DNA of 38,241 nt from an uncultured Eubacterium sp. (GTDB lineage: Bacteria; Bacillota; Clostridia; Lachnospirales; Lachnospiraceae). The notes beneath the pieces are model-generated. The model saw only the letters and a list, made by a program, of their open reading frames with translations. It ran no database searches and was not told the DNA's origin. Where the stretch lies: positions 1 through 38,241 of the forward strand of contig CANDMI010000033.1 of the NCBI GenBank assembly GCA_947385775.1, written 5' to 3'. This document shows positions 23,205-30,797 of the stretch, piece after piece. Position 1 is the stretch's first letter; each line of letters begins with the position of its first letter. A program made the position numbers and the translations under genes.

Positions 23205-25366
23205 ACCGTATTTTTAAATTGGTTTTTTCCATGTCCTTATCCGGTTCGATGCTGATCCTTACTCTGTTTATTTTAAGGCCGCTTTACAAAAACCGGACGG
23301 GCAGGCGGTGGCAGTATTATATCTGGCTTGTCGTTATTGGTCGCCTGCTTTTGCCGTTTTCGCCGAAAGAAAGCTTATCGGGGACTTTGGCGGACCGGCT
23401 TTGGCAGTCTGTTTCCCAGGAGTCGTCCGGGCTGGATGCTGATTTTGATTCCGGAGAGGATTTCGTAGATGATTCTGGAAATGATTCTGAAAATGACTTC
23501 GAAAATGATTCTGGGGGTGATTCCCCGCAGGCGCCTGACAAAGAAAATGCCACGGCGGATTTTTCAGGCTCTTTAAAAGCTTTCGTCCAAAATAAAGACG
23601 GTTCAAGCATGGGAGAAAAGGCGGCGAAAGAAGCGGAACTGGAAAAAGCGGAAGATTTGTTTTCCCATTTGTGGATGGTATGGATTGGGGTGGCGGCGTT
23701 GCTGCTTATGCGAAAGGCCACGATTTACCAAAGCTATGTGAAATACATAAAAGCCGGGCGAAAGGAGGTTTCTAATGTGCGGCTGCTGGATACGCTTTCG
23801 CAGGTTGGGGAGCGGGTCGGAGTAAAGCGCCCGGTGGAGCTGTATGTGAATGAAATGGCTTCTAGCGCGATGTTGTTGGGCTTTTTTCGGCCCTGTATCG
23901 TGCTTCCCTGCGCGGATTTGCGGGAGGAGCATTTTTTGTATACCGTATGGCATGAGCTGTCCCATTATAAACGGCTTGACCTGATTTACAAATGGCTTGT
24001 GCAGCTGACGATATGCGTTCACTGGTTTAATCCGTTTGTCTGGATGATGGGACGCGAACTGGGGCGCGCCTGCGAGCTGGCGTGTGATGAAGCGGTCATT
24101 TGCAGGCTTGATGGGGATGGGCGTATCGCTTACGGGGATACGCTGTTAGAAGCGCTAAAGGCAGGCGTAAGCTGTAAAAATCCCGGTTCTGCGGTTATGC
24201 TAAGCAAGGATGCAAAGCAATTAAAAGAAAGGTTGTGGACGATCATGAATTTTAAGAAACGCTCAAAATTAACGGTTTTTTTGTCCGGCGCGCTTACCGC
24301 GGCTTTGCTTGTGGGCGCGACAACAGCCGGGGCTGCGGTTACGGACGAAGCAGGCGGGGAGAAAGTGACTGCGCCGATCAGCCTAAAAAACGTAAAGGAT
24401 GGAGATTATGCCTGGATCGGAACCTATGATTTATCTGAAAACGACAAGGTTTATTATAAGGTTTCAGCAAAAGGCGGCAAGCAGCTGTCTGTCGGTTTTG
24501 CAAAACCCGGAGACGATCATCCGGACACGACTTATGTTACGGTGTGCAATGAGAGACAGGATGGAAACTTGGAGGCGGTTTGCGGCCCGTATATTTGGAA
24601 AAGTCCGCTCAAACCCGGGAAATACCGTCTGTTTGTGCATGCAAAGGGCGCGGATTTAAAAAACGTGGAAGGAGCGGCGGTAATCGTAAAAAAAGAATCA
24701 GCGCAATTGGATACAAGGATACAGACTTTGGCGGCTAAAAACGTAGATCGCTCGGCGGAATATGCCAGCTTTGGCATCACAGCCAATGGAAAGGCGCACT
24801 ATTATAAGGACAGCCGCATTCGTATTTTTCAGGATATGAAAGCAGACCGTTCGTTTGAATATAGCTTTATAGACCGGAAAGGAACCGTCGATATCCGTTT
24901 GCTCCGGGGGAAAAGCGGGGCGGTAAATGCATTGGAGCTTATCCCAAAAGCGCAAGCCAATGAAATTTTGAAGGATTTATTTGGCAACGTTCCATCCAAT
25001 CAAAAGACAGGGAAGGAAAAAGCCGCCGGAAAAGCAAAGAAAACCGTTACGAAAGCAAAGAAGCCTTTGGAATATACGGATGTTTTGCGCTGCGATAGGG
25101 AGAATCTGCCGTCTGGCTTACAGGGGATATTGGAGAACAAATGCAAGGGCAGACGCTGGTATGTAATTCGGACCGCGGACAGGCAGTATGTATATTTTAA
25201 CAATCTGCCACGAGATTATGCGTTCCATATTTCCGGGAAAAAACTGTATGTGCGCGATATGGGTAGGCATACTGGCGTTTGTGTGCTGTTGTCTTTGGGA
25301 AAAGACGTGGATTTTTCATTATATTATAATGACAGGAAGGTTCGATTCACTTCGATCGATGTGTAA
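23201..25366 (+). CDS. M56 (BlaR1/MecR1-like) membrane sensor peptidase with unusual sensor domain
   Basis: This 721-residue membrane metallopeptidase has N-terminal membrane helices, a zinc motif HELSH (His251-Glu252-x-x-His255) and the distal ECACDE-like ACELACDEAV. A further membrane helix lies near residue 365. The roughly 340-residue extracytoplasmic C-terminus does not show the SxxK and KTG motifs of the penicillin-binding sensor of BlaR1, so it probably senses something else. An acidic Asp/Ser/Asn-rich loop (about 80-110) lies between the second and third helices. ATG 23201 overlaps the repressor stop. An upstream start would sit inside the repressor gene. Confidence 0.8.
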   Translation: MNRIFKLVFSMSLSGSMLILTLFILRPLYKNRTGRRWQYYIWLVVIGRLLLPFSPKESLSGTLADRLWQSVSQESSGLDADFDSGEDFVDDSGNDSENDFENDSGGDSPQAPDKENATADFSGSLKAFVQNKDGSSMGEKAAKEAELEKAEDLFSHLWMVWIGVAALLLMRKATIYQSYVKYIKAGRKEVSNVRLLDTLSQVGERVGVKRPVELYVNEMASSAMLLGFFRPCIVLPCADLREEHFLYTVWHELSHYKRLDLIYKWLVQLTICVHWFNPFVWMMGRELGRACELACDEAVICRLDGDGRIAYGDTLLEALKAGVSCKNPGSAVMLSKDAKQLKERLWTIMNFKKRSKLTVFLSGALTAALLVGATTAGAAVTDEAGGEKVTAPISLKNVKDGDYAWIGTYDLSENDKVYYKVSAKGGKQLSVGFAKPGDDHPDTTYVTVCNERQDGNLEAVCGPYIWKSPLKPGKYRLFVHAKGADLKNVEGAAVIVKKESAQLDTRIQTLAAKNVDRSAEYASFGITANGKAHYYKDSRIRIFQDMKADRSFEYSFIDRKGTVDIRLLRGKSGAVNALELIPKAQANEILKDLFGNVPSNQKTGKEKAAGKAKKTVTKAKKPLEYTDVLRCDRENLPSGLQGILENKCKGRRWYVIRTADRQYVYFNNLPRDYAFHISGKKLYVRDMGRHTGVCVLLSLGKDVDFSLYYNDRKVRFTSIDV

Positions 25367-25380
25367 CCGATGCAATTTCA

Positions 25381-25412
25381 GGGAGTGGCGCATTTTTAAT
25401 TATGCCACTCCC
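25381..25412. terminator. Hairpin between convergent M56 and serpin genes
   Basis: GGGAGTGGC (25381-25389) pairs with GCCACTCCC (25404-25412), and CAT/ATG extends the stem past a bulge. Only a weak T-rich stretch follows. Lying between convergent genes, it may serve both. Confidence 0.5.
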
Positions 25413-25530
25413 GTGTTGTCTTTCAAGACGATCAAATTTCTGCTTTTATACCCGCAAGCAAAGGATCTGCAAGAAAGCGAAAACATCGATCATTTGGCGT
25501 TCAGGTATGCTCGTAAGTGCGAAAATCTGC

Positions 25531-27312
25531 CTACGGCTGGTTTACTGCCCCTACAAACAGCGGCAGTTCATCGTTTCCTGTAACTGCGAAAAGGAACGGA
25601 CGGTCTAATATAAAATCGATAATCTCATCCGGCGGCATCGCTGCGCCCGCGTCCATGCTCATAACCGTATAGGCTGCGGCGGTTACGCCTTTTTCATCGA
25701 TTTTTACCCGTCCGGCATGGTCGGCTGTGCTTAAATAAATCGGGTAAGGGTCGCGCGTCATAGGGGAAAAATCGGAGATATCCCCGTCAAATACATCCGT
25801 AACGCCCAGCGCTTTTAGACCGTCGCACAGGTCAAACTGGGAGGATGCGTCAAATTTTGGCACAGATAAATTTACAAGGCAGTCTTTGTGTTCTACCAGT
25901 TCGTTCCGGTCGCGGGATGTCAAAAATGCCATTGCCTGGTCATCCTTTAACAGTTCTTCCACCGTCACGCCTTTATCCGGAAGCAAAAACCACATAGATC
26001 CGGATTGAGAAAGGGATTCGGATACGGCGGAAAATTTTTCACCTTTGTAAAATGTACTGCTTGTTTTATCCTTATGCATAAAGTCACAGGTAACGCCTGC
26101 GGAGGCTGTATGGAAAGTCTCTTCCTTTGTGTTTAGGGCAGAGAACTCATCATGCCATTTTGCGCGGTAATAAAGCGTGGTAGCTAACGCCATTACGGTG
26201 TTTGGCCGAAGCTTTACGTTTGAAGCCTGTTTTTTCAAAAGGTTGCCGGTCTGTTCGTTTAACCAGCCCTGCAACGCCTCGTTAAGCTGGTCGGAGCCCA
26301 TTTCGCCCTGGTAGGACGAAGCATAGTAATTTTTCGCAAGGATGTCTAAAGTAGGTTGGACAAAGTTTACAGAATTATTCATCCAAAGGGAGCTTGCAAG
26401 GATGCTTTTTACCGTCTTGTCATTGCGGTACTGGGCGTTCCACATGTTGGAAGCCTGTTTGCGCAGCGAGGCGATATCCTTACTGCCCAGCAGGTCTAAA
26501 ATCTGCTGTCGGCTGTTTCCATCCGTAAGTTCCGCCAGCATCCCAAGGGCCATATAGACATTAAGCGGGGAGTAAACCCGGTTTTCGTCATCCTTTGAGG
26601 ATAAAAACTGCGCGCAGCTTTTTGTAAGGAAGCCGTCTAAATTGTCGGCATAGCCTGTGATGTTGCGCCTTGCGCGGATGTCTTCCCACCATTTGCTGTA
26701 GGCTTCATTGTATTTGTCATAATCCACTTCGCCGTTTTTCTTGGTGAAATCGGCTTCCTCCGGATATGGGGCGGTTTTTGGATAGCTTGCGGCGGCAATG
26801 CGGTTATGGTTATTGACGTCGCTGTCCGATGGAGCCTTTGCCTTAAATATTTCGCGCAATTTATCCAGAGGGTTGTTTTTGACAATCGTATAGGTTTTCT
26901 TGCCGTTTGTTAGGCTTTTTTCCGTTAAGGAATAATTTTTTGTTTTCCCGTTTTTTAAATAAAGCGTTATTTTTTCGGCGTTATTGAAATTGCCTTTTTT
27001 GGCGGCTTGCGTAAGCGCCATGCCAGAAAGCAGTTCGTAAGCCTTTTTGACCGTCTTTTTGTCTTTTACAACGCAGCTTTTCGCGCCGAAGCCGATTTTA
27101 ACCGTCTTTTTGTAAAGCGCCTTGGTAAATACCTCGTTTTGATATTGCGCCGCGCCTGCCATTTCCGTATGCCCCAGCGTCGCAGGGTATATGGCGGTGA
27201 GCGCGGCTGCGGCAATCAGCGTCCCAGCGAGGGCTTTTTTCAAAGCGGGAGCTGTTTTTTGCTTTGCCAGGCTTGATTTTTTTGAAAATGATTTCATAAA
27301 GTCTTTTTTCAT
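25531..27312 (-). CDS. Secreted serpin with an extra N-terminal domain
   Basis: This 593-residue protein has a signal-like hydrophobic segment (about 25-45) with a possible cleavage site at AGAA-QY. A roughly 95-residue extra domain (about 60-155) follows, then a serpin domain (about 220-593) with NRVYSPLNVYMALGML, the breach region, and a reactive loop. The hinge EKGVTAAAYT starts at Glu540, which places P1 at about Gly556 (GAA), a small-residue site that points to elastase-like targets. Serpins trap serine or cysteine proteases irreversibly. It has an AAAGGAG site and shares a 29-bp upstream element with the ECF sigma operon. It is paralogous to the membrane-anchored serpin upstream. Confidence 0.85.
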   Translation of the reverse strand: MKKDFMKSFSKKSSLAKQKTAPALKKALAGTLIAAAALTAIYPATLGHTEMAGAAQYQNEVFTKALYKKTVKIGFGAKSCVVKDKKTVKKAYELLSGMALTQAAKKGNFNNAEKITLYLKNGKTKNYSLTEKSLTNGKKTYTIVKNNPLDKLREIFKAKAPSDSDVNNHNRIAAASYPKTAPYPEEADFTKKNGEVDYDKYNEAYSKWWEDIRARRNITGYADNLDGFLTKSCAQFLSSKDDENRVYSPLNVYMALGMLAELTDGNSRQQILDLLGSKDIASLRKQASNMWNAQYRNDKTVKSILASSLWMNNSVNFVQPTLDILAKNYYASSYQGEMGSDQLNEALQGWLNEQTGNLLKKQASNVKLRPNTVMALATTLYYRAKWHDEFSALNTKEETFHTASAGVTCDFMHKDKTSSTFYKGEKFSAVSESLSQSGSMWFLLPDKGVTVEELLKDDQAMAFLTSRDRNELVEHKDCLVNLSVPKFDASSQFDLCDGLKALGVTDVFDGDISDFSPMTRDPYPIYLSTADHAGRVKIDEKGVTAAAYTVMSMDAGAAMPPDEIIDFILDRPFLFAVTGNDELPLFVGAVNQP

Positions 27313-27355
27313 AAATATTCTCCTTTCTTTTTCATTATGATAAAGATCCCTTTAC

Positions 27356-27384
27356 TAATATTGTCGCATTTTAATTGGAAATAT
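27356..27384 (-). promoter_or_regulatory. Shared 29-bp promoter-like element ahead of the secreted serpin
   Basis: On the minus strand the element contains AATGCGACAATATTA preceded by ATATTTCCAA. It matches the element ahead of the sigma factor (29688-29716) at 28 of 29 positions and ends 43 bp before the serpin start codon. This spacing suits a promoter with a short leader. It is probably the site of the ECF sigma factor encoded at 29078-29635. Confidence 0.65.
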
Positions 27385-27470
27385 GAAATAACATTAGGAA
27401 AAAATTTCATTCTATACAGCTGCATGATACCATAGGCGTGACACAAAGTCTATTTGTTTCTAAAGGCTGT

Positions 27471-29081
27471 TTACGGCTGGTTTACGATACCTAAAAACAG
27501 CGGCTGTCCATCCCTGTCTGTCACGGCAAATAAGAATGGGCGGTCAAGCGTAAAGTCGATCTCCTTATCCGGCGGCATGGCGGAGCCGGTGTCTGCGCCG
27601 ATCACGGTATAGGAAGCGGCGGTTACGCCCTGTTCATCAATGGCTACCCGCGCGGCATGGTCCGCCTGGGACAGGGCGAGCTTATCTGGCTTGCCGGCCA
27701 TTGGGGAAAAGTCGGCCCGGTTTGCGCTATAGATATCGGTAACGCCAAGCTCCATCAGTCCTTCTTTTAAGTCATATTCGCAAGTGACGTCAAATTTTGG
27801 GATGGCAAGGTTTACCAGCAGGCTTTTTTGGTTTTCCCAGTTTTCCTGGTTGTCTGGCTGTAAAAATGCCATCGCCTCGTTATCATTTAATAAATCTTCC
27901 GCAGTTACGCCCTCATCTGGGAGCAGGAACCACATAGAGCCGGACTGCTCCAGCCCTTCGCAGACGGCGGAAAATTTTTCTCCCCAATAATAACTATGGC
28001 TGGATTTATATTTGTGCAAAAATTCGCAGACAGAATCGCCGGCTGCTGCATGAAAGGTTCCTTCTTTTGTATATTTTGAAGAAAATTCATTCCGCCATTG
28101 GGCGTGATAATTTAGCGTGACAGCCAGAGCCATCGCTGTATCCGGCTTTAACGTTACGTCAGCGGCCTGTTTTTCCAAAAGCCCTCCGGTCTGTTCATTC
28201 AGCCAGTCTTGAAGCGCTTTGTTAAAGCTTTTGGAGCCCATTTTGCCCTGATAGGAGGATGCATAGTAATATTTTGCGAGCGTATTTAATACTGGCTGGT
28301 GAAACTCTACGTCATCGTTCAGCCATAAGGAGCTTGCAAGGATGCTGGTTACAAGGCCGTCATCGCGATAATGGGCATTCCATATATCGGAAGCCTGTTT
28401 TCGAAGCGATGCAACCGAATCGCTGCCAAGCAGGTCAAGGATTTGCCGTCTGCTGTTTCCGTCTGTCAGCTCTGCCAGCATTCCAAGAGCCATATAAGCC
28501 CCTAACGGGGAGTAGACGCGGTTTTCCTTTTTTTCATTGGCGCCGGACAGAAAGCATTTTGCGCTGGCGGATGAAAAACCGGACAGTTTGCGGACGGAGG
28601 ATGATTCGGAAAGTTTACGGCGCGCGCTGACATCCTCCCACCATGCGTCATATGCTTTTGTATATGCGTTAGCGTCTAAGGCGCCCTCGGTTTCGCCAGC
28701 CCCGTCAGAAGCGTCGGGGGAGTCCGGTATCGTGCTGGTATCATCGGAAATACTGTCGGATTCCGGTATGGAGCCATTGTCATTGGAGCCGTCGGCGGCT
28801 TGTCCGCCATCGGAGTCATCGAAATAATCGGCTTCATTTGGGTACTTTGCCATTTGCGGGTATTCCGCCTTTGCCAGGGTGCGCGCGTTGGCAGGCGTGA
28901 TGCTTTCGATCGGAAATAAGGCAAAGCCTGCGATCGCGGAAACCGCCAATATGGCGGCAATGGCGGCAAGTCGTTTTATGTATGTGAAACGAACATGCAG
29001 ATGCGCGGAATCGGTTATCAGGTCGTCTCGGATATCGGTGATGCCGTCATAAAGATTTTCACTTTTTCGCGTCCGGTTCAT
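27471..29081 (-). CDS. Membrane-anchored serpin with an anti-sigma-like cytoplasmic N-terminus
   Basis: In this 536-residue protein, residues 1-35 are cytoplasmic and include NLYDGITDIRDDLITDSA, which resembles the short segment at the N-terminus of membrane proteins paired with clostridial ECF sigma factors. A membrane helix follows at about 38-57. A Ser/Asp/Gly-rich spacer (about 85-135) leads to an outward-facing serpin domain (about 165-536) with NRVYSPLGAYMALGML and the loop hinge EQGVTAASYT from Glu483, putting P1 at about Gly499 (GSA). Its ATG overlaps the sigma stop as ATGA. The likely role is a protease trap that also holds the sigma factor. The anti-sigma function is inferred. Confidence 0.8.
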   Translation of the reverse strand: MNRTRKSENLYDGITDIRDDLITDSAHLHVRFTYIKRLAAIAAILAVSAIAGFALFPIESITPANARTLAKAEYPQMAKYPNEADYFDDSDGGQAADGSNDNGSIPESDSISDDTSTIPDSPDASDGAGETEGALDANAYTKAYDAWWEDVSARRKLSESSSVRKLSGFSSASAKCFLSGANEKKENRVYSPLGAYMALGMLAELTDGNSRRQILDLLGSDSVASLRKQASDIWNAHYRDDGLVTSILASSLWLNDDVEFHQPVLNTLAKYYYASSYQGKMGSKSFNKALQDWLNEQTGGLLEKQAADVTLKPDTAMALAVTLNYHAQWRNEFSSKYTKEGTFHAAAGDSVCEFLHKYKSSHSYYWGEKFSAVCEGLEQSGSMWFLLPDEGVTAEDLLNDNEAMAFLQPDNQENWENQKSLLVNLAIPKFDVTCEYDLKEGLMELGVTDIYSANRADFSPMAGKPDKLALSQADHAARVAIDEQGVTAASYTVIGADTGSAMPPDKEIDFTLDRPFLFAVTDRDGQPLFLGIVNQP

Positions 29082-29635
29082 AGGCAGACTCCTTCCTTTT
29101 CTAAGTATAGTTTTAATTTTTTTCGAAGCCGGAACAGACGTTGGGATATTTGGTTTGGGGATGAGCCGTATTCAGCCGCCAGGGCGTTTACGGCATCGCC
29201 ATACCAGTAGCGGCGGACAAATAAGGCGCGGTCGTCCTGCTTTAAAGAGTCCAGCCAGACATCCAAAAGCCCGGCAAGCTCTTTTCGATCGATTTCTTGT
29301 TGGACGTTATCTGACACCGGCACGCACTCGTCCAGCTCGGACAACAGGACTTCCATGCCGCGATAGCGTTTTTTTGCATGGCAGGCGCGCCAGCGGCTGA
29401 TAGACAGGTTGCGCGTGATCCGTCCCAAAAACGCCCCAAGCGCTCTTGGGCGGTCAGGCGGCATACGCTTCCATGCGGCAAACCAGGTATCGTTAACGCA
29501 TTCCTCCGCATCCTCTTTCACGCTTAGAATATTAAAAGAGATGCGACGGCACAAAGGGCCGTATTTGCGGTCGCTTTCTGTAATTGCCTGTTCGTTGCGG
29601 CTATAGTAAAGATTGATGATCTGGCTGTCTTCCAT
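29078..29635 (-). CDS. ECF sigma-70 family RNA polymerase sigma factor
   Basis: This 185-residue sigma factor has region 2 (about 20-75, with EDAEECVNDTWFAAWKRMP for -10 binding) and region 4 (about 125-180, with a helix-turn-helix at AVNALAAEYGSSPNQISQRL). There is no region 1.1 or 3, as expected for ECF factors. ATG 29635 is followed by a serpin that overlaps its stop by 4 bp, a pairing usual for sigma and anti-sigma genes. The upstream region has the same 29-bp element as the second serpin gene, suggesting autoregulation. Expected target: a regulon of at least these two units. Confidence 0.9.
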   Translation of the reverse strand: MEDSQIINLYYSRNEQAITESDRKYGPLCRRISFNILSVKEDAEECVNDTWFAAWKRMPPDRPRALGAFLGRITRNLSISRWRACHAKKRYRGMEVLLSELDECVPVSDNVQQEIDRKELAGLLDVWLDSLKQDDRALFVRRYWYGDAVNALAAEYGSSPNQISQRLFRLRKKLKLYLEKEGVCL

Positions 29636-29687
29636 TTGTGGTTCCCCTTATCTAATGTGCTTTTATAGGTTTGGAAATGCCCCTTAA

Positions 29688-29716
29688 TAATATTGTCGCA
29701 TTTTATTTGGAAATAT
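29688..29716 (-). promoter_or_regulatory. Shared 29-bp promoter-like element ahead of the ECF sigma gene
   Basis: This matches the element ahead of the secreted serpin at 28 of 29 positions. On the minus strand it ends 52 bp before the sigma ATG. The core is ATGCGACAATATTA. Its presence before both genes suggests positive autoregulation by the sigma factor. Confidence 0.65.
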
Positions 29717-29831
29717 TGAGGGGAAAATATATTTTTGGTGATTTTTTCTGCTTTAATATTGTAACGACTCTGCTAATCCACAGCGCCTAAGATGGGCGAA
29801 AAGGCGGCAGGAAAAGCGATAGAAGATTTCA

Positions 29832-29883
29832 TTGTAATCCAGTCGGTTATGTGCTATAATCCCACTGTCGTCGACAGCGACAG
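29832..29883 (+). promoter_or_regulatory. Promoter plus CGACAG palindrome and repeat
   Basis: TTGTAA (29832-29837), a 17-bp spacer and TATAAT (29855-29860) form a good promoter. Just past it, CTGTCG (29865-29870), T, then CGACAG (29872-29877) form a palindrome, with a second CGACAG (29878-29883). The position suggests an operator for the small membrane protein gene that follows. Confidence 0.5.
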
Positions 29884-29909
29884 ATAAAATTTGCGGGAGG
29901 ATTTGTGCG

Positions 29910-30083
29910 ATGAAAAACAGGAAAATGATTCGTGGGATTATCTTGGCGGTGTTGTTAATATGCACAGCTTTTTTGATTTATTCCATATTTAAAGACCCAT
30001 TTGGGGAACACGACGTGATGCTCGCGCTTGCGGTTACGGCGGGCTACGTGGCGTTGTGGGAGGATGGGAAAAAAGAACGATAA
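29910..30083 (+). CDS. Small membrane protein, 57 residues, unknown function
   Basis: The gene begins MKNRKMIRGIILAVLLICTA and has two hydrophobic segments (about 8-26 and 36-49) with a charged tail. GGGAGG lies 9 nt before the ATG. It has its own promoter and probable operator, and a strong terminator about 48 bp after its stop, so it is a one-gene unit. I recognise no family. It sits next to the sigma/serpin operon but is divergent from it. Confidence 0.65.
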   Translation: MKNRKMIRGIILAVLLICTAFLIYSIFKDPFGEHDVMLALAVTAGYVALWEDGKKER

Positions 30084-30130
30084 AAACCAGATTGTCAATT
30101 TCAGATCAAATAATCGCGACAAACGAATCG

Positions 30131-30166
30131 GCGGTAAACCTGTCATACGGGCTTACCGCTTTTTTT
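30131..30166 (+). terminator. Terminator after the small membrane protein gene
   Basis: GCGGTAA (30131-30137) pairs with TTACCGC (30153-30159), and CC/GG inside extends it. Seven T residues follow. Confidence 0.8.
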
Positions 30167-30192
30167 ATGCGCACGGGCGCCCAAGTGAAATT

Positions 30193-30213
30193 TGCGCAGG
30201 CGCGCATATGGAA
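30193..30213 (+). repeat. 21-bp dispersed repeat, copy 1
   Basis: TGCGCAGGCGCGCATATGGA followed by A. It lies just downstream of the terminator at 30131-30166. A second copy with one mismatch lies at 35368-35388, also directly after a terminator. Confidence 0.5.
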
Positions 30214-30225
30214 ATAAAAAAACAT

Positions 30226-30278
30226 TTGACAAATACGTCCATTAGTGATATGGTTAGTTGCATAAGTAATGAACCATA
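30226..30278 (+). promoter_or_regulatory. Promoter and inverted-repeat operator of the YtrA-type operon
   Basis: TTGACA (30226-30231) and TATGGT (30249-30254) have a 17-bp spacer. TATGGTT (30249-30255) and AACCATA (30272-30278) form an inverted repeat with a 16-bp gap, covering the -10 box. This is the likely operator of the GntR regulator encoded downstream. Confidence 0.6.
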
Positions 30279-30305
30279 CAACATACCAAACGGTCAAAAG
30301 AAAGC

Positions 30306-30680
30306 GTGGTGAAGCATTTGAATGAAATCTTAAACCAGGAAAAGTCCATTTATTTGCAGATCAGTGAAATGATTGAAAATGATATTTTAAGGGATGTCCT
30401 GTTAGAAGATGAGAAGGTTCCCAGTACAAATGAGCTTGCCAGATTTTTTAAGATAAACCCGGCAACGGCTGCGAAAGGAGTGAACTTACTGGTGGATGAA
30501 AATATTTTATACAAAAAGAGGGGGATTGGCATGTTTGTTTCAAAGGGGGCAAAGGAAGCGGTAAAGAAAAAACGAAAGGACAGGTTTTATGAGAGCTTTG
30601 TCAAAACCCTGTTAGAAGAAGCGTCCGGCCTTGGGATAAGCAGGGAGGAATTAATTGAAATGATACGCGCTCAGGCATGA
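30306..30680 (+). CDS. GntR-family regulator, YtrA subfamily
   Basis: This 124-residue regulator has the GntR winged-helix signature PSTNELARFFKINPATAAKGVNLL and a short C-terminal helical region in place of a large effector domain, which defines the YtrA subgroup. These repressors usually sit ahead of an ABC transporter and control it. An ABC operon follows here. The start is a GTG (30306 or 30309) with a weak purine-rich site; I chose 30306. An inverted repeat over the promoter -10 box is the probable autorepression site. Confidence 0.85.
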   Translation: MVKHLNEILNQEKSIYLQISEMIENDILRDVLLEDEKVPSTNELARFFKINPATAAKGVNLLVDENILYKKRGIGMFVSKGAKEAVKKKRKDRFYESFVKTLLEEASGLGISREELIEMIRAQA

Positions 30681-30797
30681 AATATGGATTAATCTTAAAG
30701 GCATACGAATTTTCAAAATGATTTAGCTCACGGGGATAACAGTAAAAACATGGATAGGAAAAGACATTGTGCGTTTGGCACAGAAATGGAGGTTGCA

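Noticed and set aside
22824-25366. A beta-lactam resistance operon
   Set aside because: The repressor and peptidase fit, but no beta-lactamase or penicillin-binding protein gene is nearby and the sensor domain lacks penicillin-binding motifs.
27356-27384. Reading the shared element as a standard sigma-A promoter
   Set aside because: No TTGACA/TATAAT pair with 16-18-bp spacing fits; an ECF-type promoter is more likely, but its exact -35 and -10 boxes cannot be fixed from two copies.
28537-28827. 96-codon plus-strand frame rich in Ser/Pro/Glu
   Set aside because: It is the mirror of the Ser/Asp/Gly-rich spacer of the anchored serpin and has no ribosome binding site.
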